DNA of 48,706 bases from Candidatus Woesearchaeota archaeon (GTDB lineage Archaea > Nanobdellota > Nanobdellia > Woesearchaeales > SM23-78). The stretch spans positions 1-48,706 of the forward strand of contig JAFGGS010000015.1 in NCBI GenBank assembly GCA_016930415.1, in the 5' to 3' direction. The position numbers were made by a program, and so were the translations under genes. The notes beneath the pieces are model-generated. The model was not told where the DNA came from. It worked only from the letters and a program-made list of their open reading frames with translations, and did not search any database. Positions 16,260-23,987 of the stretch are shown in pieces. The first letter of the stretch is position 1. Every line of letters begins with the position of its first letter.

Positions 16260-17348
16260 TTATCTGCTATTTAGATACTTCTCGACTCTTCGAAGCCCTT
16301 CATCTATCTCCTTGACGTCGAGCGCGTATGAGAACCTCACCCTGTCGGGCGCTCCGAACCATTCTCCTAGGTAGGTTATCACCTTGTGCTTATTGTACAT
16401 GTCCAAGACAAATCTTCTGGGATGTTTGATTTTCGGCAAGACGTAGAACGCTCCTTCAGGCTTCCATAAATCCAAGCCCATACCTCTCATGCGCTCGTAT
16501 ATGAAATCTCTCCTGGTCTTCCAGATCGCTTTTTGCTTCTCGACATAAGACTTGGGCGTGCTCATCGCGTTCAAGGCCATGTCCTGGCCTACCAGGCTCG
16601 TATTCATGGACGTGTGGGTCTTCATCTCAATCGCTCTTTGCACTACTTGCGGGTCTGAGCTCCAGAAATACCCTACTCTTGCCCCGCACATACAGTATGT
16701 CTTTGAGAACGAGTTGATGGTTATCACGTGCTCGCCTTTGATCATGTAGTTCTCACGTTCGTAGATGAGGTCCTTGTACACCTCGTCGCTCACTATGTAT
16801 ACCCTTAAGTCCCTGGCTATCTTCTCGATCTCCTTTAGGGTCTTCATTGACTCTATGCGGCCGGTCGGGTTCGAGGGTGAGTTGATGAGCACTGCCTTGC
16901 ACCCTTTCACTTTCTCTTGGAAATCAGCGAGGTCTATTCTCCCGTCCTGGAGGTTTGTGAAGACCGGTTCTAGGCCTGCAAATCCAAGTATCGGCACGTA
17001 AGAATAATAGTAAGGCTTTCCAAGGAGTACCTTCCCTTTGCCTATGGACCTGAATACCAAGTCTAGGGCTTCAGAGGCTCCGTTGGTCACCACGAAGTTG
17101 TCAGCGGTCGATCCAGGATATTCTCTTGCAAGCGCTTCTCGCAAGGGGAGTTCTCCTTGTATCAAGCCGTATCTTAAGTCACTCCTGATCTTAAGGTTAG
17201 AGATTGCTTCTCTCGGAGGCGGGAGGTCTGGCTGGCCAGAGCCGAAGCTGATAATCCCGTTTCCCTGTTTGCCTATGAACATTGAAGGACCTGAGAGCCT
17301 GCTCTTGCTCTCATCCTCTCCCTTGTCTTGTGCGCCTTCTGGTCTCAT
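16260..17348 (-). CDS. PLP-dependent aminotransferase, class I/II fold
   Basis: A protein of 362 residues catalysing amino transfer with pyridoxal phosphate. Visible family motifs are FGSGQPDLPPP near the start, TNGASEALDL (phosphate-binding region), NSPSNPTG (substrate carboxylate/PLP contact), VSDEVYKDL (the Asp that pairs with the PLP ring nitrogen), and INSFSKTYCMCGARVGY with the Schiff-base Lys. A C-terminal Arg (RVRFSYA) is in the expected place. I chose ATG 17348 because a TATA element lies 28 nt upstream; a TTG at 17405 would extend the protein by 19 residues but overlaps that promoter. Aspartate- or alanine-type specificity cannot be decided here. Confidence 0.9.
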   Translation of the reverse strand: MRPEGAQDKGEDESKSRLSGPSMFIGKQGNGIISFGSGQPDLPPPREAISNLKIRSDLRYGLIQGELPLREALAREYPGSTADNFVVTNGASEALDLVFRSIGKGKVLLGKPYYYSYVPILGFAGLEPVFTNLQDGRIDLADFQEKVKGCKAVLINSPSNPTGRIESMKTLKEIEKIARDLRVYIVSDEVYKDLIYERENYMIKGEHVITINSFSKTYCMCGARVGYFWSSDPQVVQRAIEMKTHTSMNTSLVGQDMALNAMSTPKSYVEKQKAIWKTRRDFIYERMRGMGLDLWKPEGAFYVLPKIKHPRRFVLDMYNKHKVITYLGEWFGAPDRVRFSYALDVKEIDEGLRRVEKYLNSR

Positions 17349-17372
17349 TTCAGGATTAAAAACACTTTTGCA

Positions 17373-17380
17373 CTTAAATT
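17373..17380 (-). promoter_or_regulatory. TATA box for a leaderless aminotransferase transcript
   Basis: On the minus strand AATTTAAG, centred about 28 nt before the ATG at 17348. Confidence 0.45.
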
Positions 17381-17453
17381 TTCTGTTTTTGGGCTGGTTT
17401 TCCAAATATCGTCCCTGGCGCGGCTTCTTATTTTTGCAGATTCAAGATAAACT

Positions 17454-17461
17454 TTTTAAAT
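17454..17461 (+). promoter_or_regulatory. TATA box for the thioredoxin-fold protein gene
   Basis: TTTTTAAAT-type element; predicted start near 17485 gives a leader of about 70 nt that contains an 11-bp tandem repeat and the GGAGGTG ribosome binding site. Confidence 0.5.
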
Positions 17462-17501
17462 GCATGCGCTAATCTTCCAGGATTAAAGGGGGCAGGACCT
17501 T

Positions 17502-17523
17502 ATTTGAGGTTCATTTGAGGTTC
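17502..17523 (+). repeat. 11-bp tandem repeat in a 5' leader
   Basis: ATTTGAGGTTC occurs twice in direct tandem (17502-17512, 17513-17523) between the promoter and start of the 17558 gene. Each copy contains TTGAGG; the repeats may be slippage or a binding site. Confidence 0.8.
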
Positions 17524-17557
17524 ATATCGGTGAATTGATAGCAGGAGGTGTTGTTAT

Positions 17558-19417
17558 TTGAAAACGTCTAATAAACAGGAAGGCCACGGATCCAGTGGTC
17601 ATGAAGGCCACGAGCACGCGTCGCATTCTCACGCGCACGCAAAGCACGAGACGGTGCATTCCGCAAGTAGTGCAAAGAGGAATTGGCTCTCAGAGCCTGG
17701 ACGCGCATATATGCTCGTCTCGATCATCGTGATGCTAGTGTTGCTTGGAGTGATTGCAGCCATGCTGCTTAAGAACTCAGGCGAACCCTCGGGAACCGGT
17801 GACTCGTTCACGGGCGACAAGGTGAAGGTCGAGTTCTACGTGATGAGCCAGTGCCCGTACGGTACGCAAGTAGAGGACGCGATTGCGCCTGTGTTGCAGA
17901 AGATGGGTGGTGGCGTTGATTTCAATCTTGACTACATAGTCAGGGAGACTGCTCCTGGCGTGTTCCAGTCGCTTCATGGGGACAAAGAGGTAAAGGGCAA
18001 CATCGTCCAGCTCTGTGCAAAGAAGTATTATGCCGACAAGTATTTTGACCTTGTGATCTGCCAGAACAAGGACGCCGCGAATGTGGATACCAATTGGGAG
18101 TCCTGCGGAAAATCGCTCGGCATGGACACTGCTAAACTACAGGCTTGTACGGACTCTGATGAGGGCAAGAGCCTCTTGAGGGAGTCGATGCAGAGAGCCC
18201 AGGCGAGGCAGGCCAGCGGAAGCCCCACGATCTACATAAACGACGTGGCTTACAGTGGTGGCAGGCAGGCGCTTGACTTCCAGCGCGCCATCTGTCAGAC
18301 GTCCAAGCACCCTGCGTGCTCAGAGATACCCGTCTGCGCGAGCGATGCTGACTGCACTGCAGAGCCGGCCAAGGAAGGGTCTTGCGTCAATCCAGGAGCT
18401 GCAGACGCGAGCTGTGTCTACATTGACCCTGTGCCTGTGGATTACATTGTCTTGAACGACGCTGCGTGCACCTCTTGCGACACGACCAGGATAGTCCAGG
18501 CTTCCCAGAACATCTTCCTGGGCGCCAAGCCTAGATACATCGACGTGAACAGTGCAGAAGGCAAGACCTTGGTGGAAGCATACAAGATAGAAGTGGTGCC
18601 TGCTTACATCTTCGACTCAAACGTGGTCGAGACTAAGAGCTGGACCTCATCACCTGATTTAGGGACTGCTTTCGAGACCATGCCTGACGGCAAGTACAAG
18701 TTGCTTGATGCTGTCACTGGAGCCTCTTACTTCGTGAGTGAAGAGGCAAGGGCCGCGTTCTACGCCGCGATCGGAGTCGAGAAGGGAGACAACAAACCTC
18801 AGATCGATTTCTTCGTCATGAGCTACTGCCCTTACGGCAACCAGGCAGAGGAGGCCATAAAGCCGGTCTTTGACTTGATCGGAAGCGCTGCTGAGTTCAA
18901 TCCCAAGTACGTCATCTACTCTAACTATGGTGGCGGTGGAGAGGACTACTGCTTCCCAGGCGGAGAGCTTTGCTCAATGCACGGAAGGCAGGAGCTCAAC
19001 CAGAACGCCCGCGAGGCCTGTGTCAACAAGTACATGGGAATAAGCAAGTGGTTCGACTTCGCGCTCGAGATGAACCAGAAGTGCAACTACAAGAACGCTG
19101 ATTCCTGCTGGGAGGACGTCGCAAAGGGATTAGGCCTTGACGTCGCCAAGATCAAGGCTTGCGAGGCCAGCGAAGGAGTCGCTCTTATGAAGGCAGACAA
19201 GGACTTGGGCGACAGGCTCGGAGTCCAAGGCAGCCCGACAGTCTTTGTTGACGGCGAGGAGTATAGCAGCGCAAGGAGCGCAGAGGGCTACAAGCAAAGC
19301 CTTTGCGCAGCATTCGAGACTGCGCCGACGACTTGCGGGACAAGCCTAGGAGAAGCAGTCTCTGCGCAGGCAGCAGGAGCAGCCGCTGCAGCGCCAGCAG
19401 CAGAATGCGGAGTTTAA
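17558..19417 (+). CDS. Membrane-anchored protein with three thioredoxin-like folds and a His-rich N-terminus
   Basis: A protein of 619 residues from TTG 17558 behind GGAGGTG. Residues 8-35 are extremely His-rich (HEGHEHASHSHAHAKH), a likely metal-binding cytoplasmic tail, followed by a membrane helix at about 50-72. Outside are three thioredoxin-like units. The first (FYVMSQCPYG, Cys 99) and third (FFVMSYCPYG, Cys 424) share a CPYG motif and a cis-Pro segment (SGSPTIYIND; QGSPTVFVDG), like GILT/DsbA-type proteins with only one active-site Cys. The middle one has a full CTSC motif at 304-307. Many further Cys are present. A thiol exchange or disulfide isomerase role for the Cys-rich surface proteins in this genome is a reasonable inference. 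Confidence 0.85.
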   Translation: MKTSNKQEGHGSSGHEGHEHASHSHAHAKHETVHSASSAKRNWLSEPGRAYMLVSIIVMLVLLGVIAAMLLKNSGEPSGTGDSFTGDKVKVEFYVMSQCPYGTQVEDAIAPVLQKMGGGVDFNLDYIVRETAPGVFQSLHGDKEVKGNIVQLCAKKYYADKYFDLVICQNKDAANVDTNWESCGKSLGMDTAKLQACTDSDEGKSLLRESMQRAQARQASGSPTIYINDVAYSGGRQALDFQRAICQTSKHPACSEIPVCASDADCTAEPAKEGSCVNPGAADASCVYIDPVPVDYIVLNDAACTSCDTTRIVQASQNIFLGAKPRYIDVNSAEGKTLVEAYKIEVVPAYIFDSNVVETKSWTSSPDLGTAFETMPDGKYKLLDAVTGASYFVSEEARAAFYAAIGVEKGDNKPQIDFFVMSYCPYGNQAEEAIKPVFDLIGSAAEFNPKYVIYSNYGGGGEDYCFPGGELCSMHGRQELNQNAREACVNKYMGISKWFDFALEMNQKCNYKNADSCWEDVAKGLGLDVAKIKACEASEGVALMKADKDLGDRLGVQGSPTVFVDGEEYSSARSAEGYKQSLCAAFETAPTTCGTSLGEAVSAQAAGAAAAAPAAECGV

Positions 19418-19457
19418 GCAGTTAACTCTTAGCATAGAAGTCTCTTTTAAAGCCAAA

Positions 19458-19500
19458 TTTTTTTTTTAAGTTTCTTTTTATGTTTCTTTTTCTCTTTTTT
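19458..19500 (+). terminator. Poly-T terminator region
   Basis: A run of about eleven T near 19458-19468 followed by repeated TTTCTTTTT blocks up to 19500, shortly after the 17558 gene stop. Typical of archaeal termination without a strong hairpin. Confidence 0.6.
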
Positions 19501-19524
19501 CTTCTTGAGCTCTGGCTCTTGCTT

Positions 19525-19610
19525 GGCTTTGCCAAATAAGTAGCCCCTGCCCAACTAGTGGTTTGTCTGCCTAAGAAGTCAGCCTCTTTGGAGACTTACT
19601 GGGCAAAGCC
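19525..19610. other. Intergenic hairpin of unknown nature in a 296-nt gap
   Basis: GGCTTTGCC (19525-19533) and GGCAAAGCC (19602-19610) are perfect 9-bp inverted repeats. A further TAAG/CTTA pair lies inside after a small internal loop, and the enclosed segment can form smaller stems (GTCT with AGAC, AAGA with TCTT). No open frame with support crosses 19418-19713. The flanking stretch 19636-19690 looks tRNA-like in its complement but lacks a proper T arm. It could be a structured RNA or a relic; I cannot name it. Confidence 0.4.
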
Positions 19611-19713
19611 GGAAAACCCTTCTTGATAACCGCTGCCCCCGCAAGGACGAGAATCGGACTGCTCTACAGACTACACTCTATCCAAGAAATATGATCCGAG
19701 AACCCTGCCGTGT

Positions 19714-20274
19714 TTATGCTCTCTTCGAGAGCTTCTCAACTCCCCAGACAACGCCCCAAGCCACTGCCCCGCCTGCGAGGGCAGTGTATAGCTGGAACAA
19801 GCCCATCGTGGTCAGGAAGAGCGCCGGCACTATTGAGAACTTCACCAATGCGTACGCTGCGCCGAACAGGAATGCTGTCTTGAAGGTTGCTCCTATCGCG
19901 ACGCTTAAGGCGTAGTTCATCTTGGCGTGCCTAAGCCACCTGTACGAGTATGTCAGGATCGCGTTCCCCGCCCAGATGAATGGTATCATGTATATTACGA
20001 ATATTGTGAAGGGACCGAAGAGCATTCCTCGAGCGACCACGCCGAAAGTCGGCAGGATTATGAGCGGCAATAGCTTGTGGCCTTTAAGATAAGTCGCTCC
20101 TAGGATCAGGTATGCGTTCACGACGGTTCCAACCACCATCTGCGGGTGCCCTAGCATGAAGGGTGTGAAGAAGGCAAGCAGTCCATAGATTACCAGATGG
20201 ACGTATTCCTCTAGTCTTGTCACGTCGAATATGTTGTTGTAGTACGCCTTCTTCATGTTCTCGTATATTTCCAT
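19714..20274 (-). CDS. Integral membrane protein, fourth gene of the hydrogenase operon
   Basis: A protein of 186 residues with about five membrane helices (HLVIYGLLAFFTPFML, GTVVNAYLILGATYL, LPLIILPTFGVVARGML, FTIFVIYMIPFIWAGNAIL, and a pair near the C-terminus). ATG 20274 is chosen because GCGGTG lies just upstream; GTG 20283 is possible. It follows hydA by about 50 nt on the same strand with no visible promoter between, so it is probably co-transcribed with the hydrogenase. The compact all-helical layout with conserved Gly/Pro recalls S-components of ECF-type transporters, a weak resemblance. It might anchor the hydrogenase or serve metal/cofactor uptake; neither is shown by sequence. Confidence 0.7.
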   Translation of the reverse strand: MEIYENMKKAYYNNIFDVTRLEEYVHLVIYGLLAFFTPFMLGHPQMVVGTVVNAYLILGATYLKGHKLLPLIILPTFGVVARGMLFGPFTIFVIYMIPFIWAGNAILTYSYRWLRHAKMNYALSVAIGATFKTAFLFGAAYALVKFSIVPALFLTTMGLFQLYTALAGGAVAWGVVWGVEKLSKRA

Positions 20275-20325
20275 GGTCATCACCGCGTATCCTTTTCCCG
20301 CATTCTCATCCAGGATCCTCAGGTT

Positions 20326-22188
20326 TTACTTGTACGCTTTCCTTGTGTAGCTCGTGTGCAGGAGCTTGTGCGCCTGCTCGCTTCCGAACTCTCCGAGGTA
20401 TTCCTTGTATATGCTAAGAGCGGCCGGGTTCTTGTGTGATTTGCGTATCTTCTTCTTGTTATCCGCCCTGTTAAGGGCTCCCGCCCTCTTGAGCAGTATC
20501 TCTGCGTTTATCGGAGCCGGCTGGCCTCCTCCGCCTACGCACCCACCATAACAAGCCATGATCTCTATGAAGTGATACTGGCTCTTCCCGGCTTTGATGT
20601 CCTCCATGAGCTTCCTGGCCTCACCCAGCGTGTGCACGACGCAGATATTGACTGTCTTTCCCTTAATCTTGAGCTTTGCTTCTTTCTTGGTCTCGATGCC
20701 TCCGAGGGCCTTGTTGTATTCGAACTTCGGCAGGCTCTTCCCCTCAAGCCAGTCGACTGCAGTCCTGAGCGCCGCCTCCATCACTCCGCCTGTATGGCCG
20801 AAGATGACTCCCGCACCAGTACTCTCCCCTAATGGGTTGTCGAACTCGGTGTCTGGCAGGTTGACGAAGTCGATGTTCATCTCCTTTATGAGCTTGCCGA
20901 GCTCTACAGTCGTGAGCACGTAATCCGCTTCGCCGGAGAATTCAGGCCTTGTGATCTCGTACTTTTTGGCCGTGCAGGGCATGATGTCTACCAGGATCAT
21001 GTCTTTCGGGCTCTTGCCTATCTTCTGAGCGTAGTAAGTCTTTATCAGGCTTGCAAGGATTGCTTGCGGGCTCTTGCAGCTAGACATGTGATGGAGCTCG
21101 TCAAAGAAGAACTGCTCGCCGAACTTAATCCATGCGGGGCAGCAGGTGGTGATCATGGGCAGGTTCTTGTTCTCCTTGAACCTTTTCACGAATTCAGTCG
21201 CTTCCTCGATTATGCATATGTCCGCTCCGAGGTCTGTGTCGAACACCTTCTCGAATCCCAATCTCTTGAGGGCGGTCACCATCTTGCCAGTCACTTCAGT
21301 CCCTGCTTCCATGCCGAAGCACTCTCCGAGCGCCGCCCTGATCGAAGGGGCGGTCTGGGCTATGAGCATCTTGTCTGGATTGTTGAGCGCGTCTATGACC
21401 GACTGGATGTCGCTCTTCTCCGTAAGAGCCCCTGTCGGGCACACGATCACGCATTGGCCGCAGTTTACGCAAGAACTCTCTGCCATGGTATGGCCGAGGG
21501 CGGGGGTGACTATGGTGTCGAATCCCCTATTGTTCTGGTCTATGGCATACACTGTCTGTATCTGGTTGCACATCTTAATGCACCTGCCGCATAAGATGCA
21601 CCTGTTGTCATCCCTTCTTATCGAGACGCTTGAGTTGTCGACAGGCACTTGCCTTCTCTTGCCAGAAAATCTTATGTCTTTTATCATGAAGTCTCCTGCG
21701 TAGCTTTGCAGCTTGCAGTGGAGGTTCTTTGGGCAGGTCGGGCAGTTCAGGTCGTGATTCGCGAGGAGAAGCTCGAGGTTTATCCTCCTGGCCTCAAGGA
21801 CCTTGGGTGTGTGGGTGTTCACTTTCATCCCATCAGCTGCTTTTGTCGAGCACGACGTCATCAGCCTTCCTTTTCCATTGCCTATGTCGACGTCTACTAT
21901 GCAGAGCCTGCAGTGAGCAGTACGTTCGAGCCTCTCGTGGTGGCATAGGTGAGGGATCTTGACCCCATTCTTCTCGGCTATGTCAAAGATGTAATCTTCT
22001 GGCGTGCAGGTTATCTCTTGTTCGTTCAAGAATATCTTTATCTGCTTTGCCGGCGCAGTGGCTGTTGTCTGCGGCTGAGGAGTTTTCCTTGCTTGTTTAT
22101 GCGCCTTGTGGCCCGCGTGCTTATGGCTCGAGTGATGCCCTGCCTTTCTCTTCGCAGTCCTCTTCCTTGTTTTCTTATGCTTTGCCAA
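20326..22188 (-). CDS. hydA: [FeFe] hydrogenase catalytic subunit, trimeric (HydA-like)
   Basis: A 620-residue cytoplasmic enzyme that reduces protons to H2, or the reverse, at an H-cluster. A [2Fe-2S] domain has Cys 82, 93, 96 and 113. A His-ligated cluster follows (His 145, Cys 149, 152, 158), then two [4Fe-4S] sites (CILCGRCIKMC from 197; CVNCGQCVIVC from 240). The H-cluster motifs are TTCCPAW (348-353, proton relay Cys 349, ligand Cys 350), MPCTAKKYE (Cys 405) and EIMACYGGCVGGGGQP (Cys 546 and 550). A small-subunit-like tail ends in KLLHTSYTRKAYK. The first 45 residues are a Lys/Arg/His-rich tail foreign to the family. TTG 22188 starts one base after the hydB stop behind AGAGG. Maturases HydEFG are not in the window. 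Confidence 0.95.
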   Translation of the reverse strand: MAKHKKTRKRTAKRKAGHHSSHKHAGHKAHKQARKTPQPQTTATAPAKQIKIFLNEQEITCTPEDYIFDIAEKNGVKIPHLCHHERLERTAHCRLCIVDVDIGNGKGRLMTSCSTKAADGMKVNTHTPKVLEARRINLELLLANHDLNCPTCPKNLHCKLQSYAGDFMIKDIRFSGKRRQVPVDNSSVSIRRDDNRCILCGRCIKMCNQIQTVYAIDQNNRGFDTIVTPALGHTMAESSCVNCGQCVIVCPTGALTEKSDIQSVIDALNNPDKMLIAQTAPSIRAALGECFGMEAGTEVTGKMVTALKRLGFEKVFDTDLGADICIIEEATEFVKRFKENKNLPMITTCCPAWIKFGEQFFFDELHHMSSCKSPQAILASLIKTYYAQKIGKSPKDMILVDIMPCTAKKYEITRPEFSGEADYVLTTVELGKLIKEMNIDFVNLPDTEFDNPLGESTGAGVIFGHTGGVMEAALRTAVDWLEGKSLPKFEYNKALGGIETKKEAKLKIKGKTVNICVVHTLGEARKLMEDIKAGKSQYHFIEIMACYGGCVGGGGQPAPINAEILLKRAGALNRADNKKKIRKSHKNPAALSIYKEYLGEFGSEQAHKLLHTSYTRKAYK

Positions 22189-22189
22189 G

Positions 22190-23980
22190 TTATTTCCTCT
22201 CTATCGCGTCGAACGCGCATGCCTCGTAGCAAGCGCCGCACCTCACGCACTTCTCCTGGTCTATCACGTGCTTCTCCTTGGGCTTGCCGCTGATAGCGTT
22301 CACAGGGCAGTGCCTCTTGCAGTTGCCGCAGCCTATGCAGTTGTCAAGGATAGTGTACCTGAGCAGGTTCTTGCACGCGTGGCTTGGGCATTCCTTCTTC
22401 TCGATGTGCACAGTGTACTCGTCTCCGAACTGCTGGAGCGTTGAAAGAACAGGGTTTGGGGCTGCCTGTCCCAGGCCGCAGAGCGAATTCTCCTTGATGA
22501 ATCCTGCGAGGAGCTTTAGCTTCTCAAGGTCTTCTTTCGTGCCAAGGCCTTTTGTTATCTTGTCGAGTATCTCAAGCATCCTGGTGGTTCCTTCCCTGCA
22601 GGGCGTGCACTTGCCGCAGCTCTCTCCTGCCGTGAATGACATGAAGTATCTTGCGACGTCTACCATACAGGCCTCGTTGTTCAGGACTATCATGCCGCCG
22701 CTTCCCATGATGGCGCCTATGGCCTGCAGACTCTCGTAGTCCAGCTTGGTGTCCAGGTATTGCTCGCTCACGCACCCTCCGGCAGGCCCTCCTATCTGGA
22801 CTGCCTTGAACTCCGTACCCTCGACGACTCCGCCCCCGACATCGAACACGAGCTCTCGGATGCTGATTCCGACAGGCACCTCGACCACTCCTGTGCGCTT
22901 GACTTTTCCTGCAAGGCATATCATCGCTGTTCCCTTGCTCTTCTCAGTGCCTATCTTCGCGAACTCATCAGCTCCCATGCTCATGATGACTGAGACAAGC
23001 GAGAGCGTACTCACGTTGTTGATGTTCGTCGGATTGTCATCTATCCCTCTCTGGGCAGGGTAAGGCGGCTTGAACCTCGGCTGGCCCCGAAGGCCCATTG
23101 TCGAGTTGATGAGCGCAGTCTCTTCACCGCATACGAATGCTCCCGCCCCCATCTTCATCTTGATGGTGAAGTTGAATCCCTGGATTCCTAGGATGTTCTT
23201 CCCTAAGAGATTCTTCTCCTCCGCTATCTTGATCGCTTTTAGGAGGGTCTCGACCGCGAGCGGATACTCTGCCCTGGTGTATATCACTCCGTCCTGGCTT
23301 CCTATCGCGTAGGCCGCAATCGTCATGCCTTCTATCAGCCTGAATGGGTCGCTCTCCATAGTCACCCTGTTCATGAACGCCCCAGGGTCTCCCTCGTCGC
23401 CGTTGCACACGAGCATCCTCTTGCCCTGTTGCTGGGCGACTAGCTGCCACTTCTTTCCAGTCGGAAATCCTGCGCCTCCGCGTCCTCGAAGGCCTGACTT
23501 GAGGACGTCAGCAATGACTTCCTCTGGCTTTTTCTTCAGCGCGTTCACGAGGCCAGCGTATCCTCCTGCAGAGACGTATTGCTCCACGCTCAAAGGATTG
23601 ATCTTTCCGCAGTTGCTCATCAAGAGCCGCTTCTGCTTCTTGTAATACTCTATCTCTTCAAGAGAATGGCCTAGGAGGAGCTCGCTGCACACCCGCCTCT
23701 CCCTGATAGCTTGTATAAGCATGTCGACCTTGTCCTCTGTGACGTGGCCGTATATCGAGAAGACGTCCCCTTGCTTGACAGTCACTATGGGTTCTGCGTA
23801 GCACATGCCCGCGCAGCCCACATTCTCAAGCATCGTCTGCAGCTCGGCGCCTTTCAGCCTCTCAAAGACGTGATCTGCCCCTGCTGATATCCCGCAGGTG
23901 GCCATCCCCACCGTTATCCGGTCGTGGTTTAGGTCCTCATGCCCTTTCTTCATGTCCACGACGTTTTCAAGGAACTTCAT
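22190..23980 (-). CDS. hydB: NuoF-like flavoprotein subunit of the [FeFe] hydrogenase (HydB-like)
   Basis: A 596-residue NAD(P)H-oxidising, FMN-binding subunit that links pyridine nucleotide to ferredoxin and HydA in electron-bifurcating hydrogenases. Residues 1-95 are a thioredoxin-like [2Fe-2S] domain (ATCGISAGA with Cys 29; GCAGMC with Cys 56 and 60). The NuoF core has the Gly-rich NADH site GRGGAGFPTGKKW (165-177) and the FMN site CNGDEGDPGAF (191-201), then an SLBB-like region and the cluster motif ESCGKCTPCREGT. The C-terminus adds two [4Fe-4S] motifs (CIGCGNCKRHCPVNAI; CVRCGACYEACAFDAI), an extension typical of HydB and absent from plain NuoF. Seven bases separate it from hydC and one from hydA. 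Confidence 0.95.
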   Translation of the reverse strand: MKFLENVVDMKKGHEDLNHDRITVGMATCGISAGADHVFERLKGAELQTMLENVGCAGMCYAEPIVTVKQGDVFSIYGHVTEDKVDMLIQAIRERRVCSELLLGHSLEEIEYYKKQKRLLMSNCGKINPLSVEQYVSAGGYAGLVNALKKKPEEVIADVLKSGLRGRGGAGFPTGKKWQLVAQQQGKRMLVCNGDEGDPGAFMNRVTMESDPFRLIEGMTIAAYAIGSQDGVIYTRAEYPLAVETLLKAIKIAEEKNLLGKNILGIQGFNFTIKMKMGAGAFVCGEETALINSTMGLRGQPRFKPPYPAQRGIDDNPTNINNVSTLSLVSVIMSMGADEFAKIGTEKSKGTAMICLAGKVKRTGVVEVPVGISIRELVFDVGGGVVEGTEFKAVQIGGPAGGCVSEQYLDTKLDYESLQAIGAIMGSGGMIVLNNEACMVDVARYFMSFTAGESCGKCTPCREGTTRMLEILDKITKGLGTKEDLEKLKLLAGFIKENSLCGLGQAAPNPVLSTLQQFGDEYTVHIEKKECPSHACKNLLRYTILDNCIGCGNCKRHCPVNAISGKPKEKHVIDQEKCVRCGACYEACAFDAIERK

Positions 23981-23987
23981 TTTCGCT

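Noticed and set aside
17349-17405. TTG start extending the aminotransferase
   Set aside because: The extension runs across a TATA element spaced correctly for a leaderless ATG at 17348; not fully excluded.
19636-19690. Possible tRNA or tRNA 3' half on the minus strand
   Set aside because: The sequence ends like an acceptor stem (GCGGGGGCA) and has a near T-loop (TCCGATT), but the T stem does not pair, no matching 5' acceptor strand is found nearby, and no anticodon arm forms.
20326-22188. HydA as a complex I NuoG-like protein without hydrogenase activity
   Set aside because: All three H-cluster motifs with their Cys ligands are present, which NuoG lacks.
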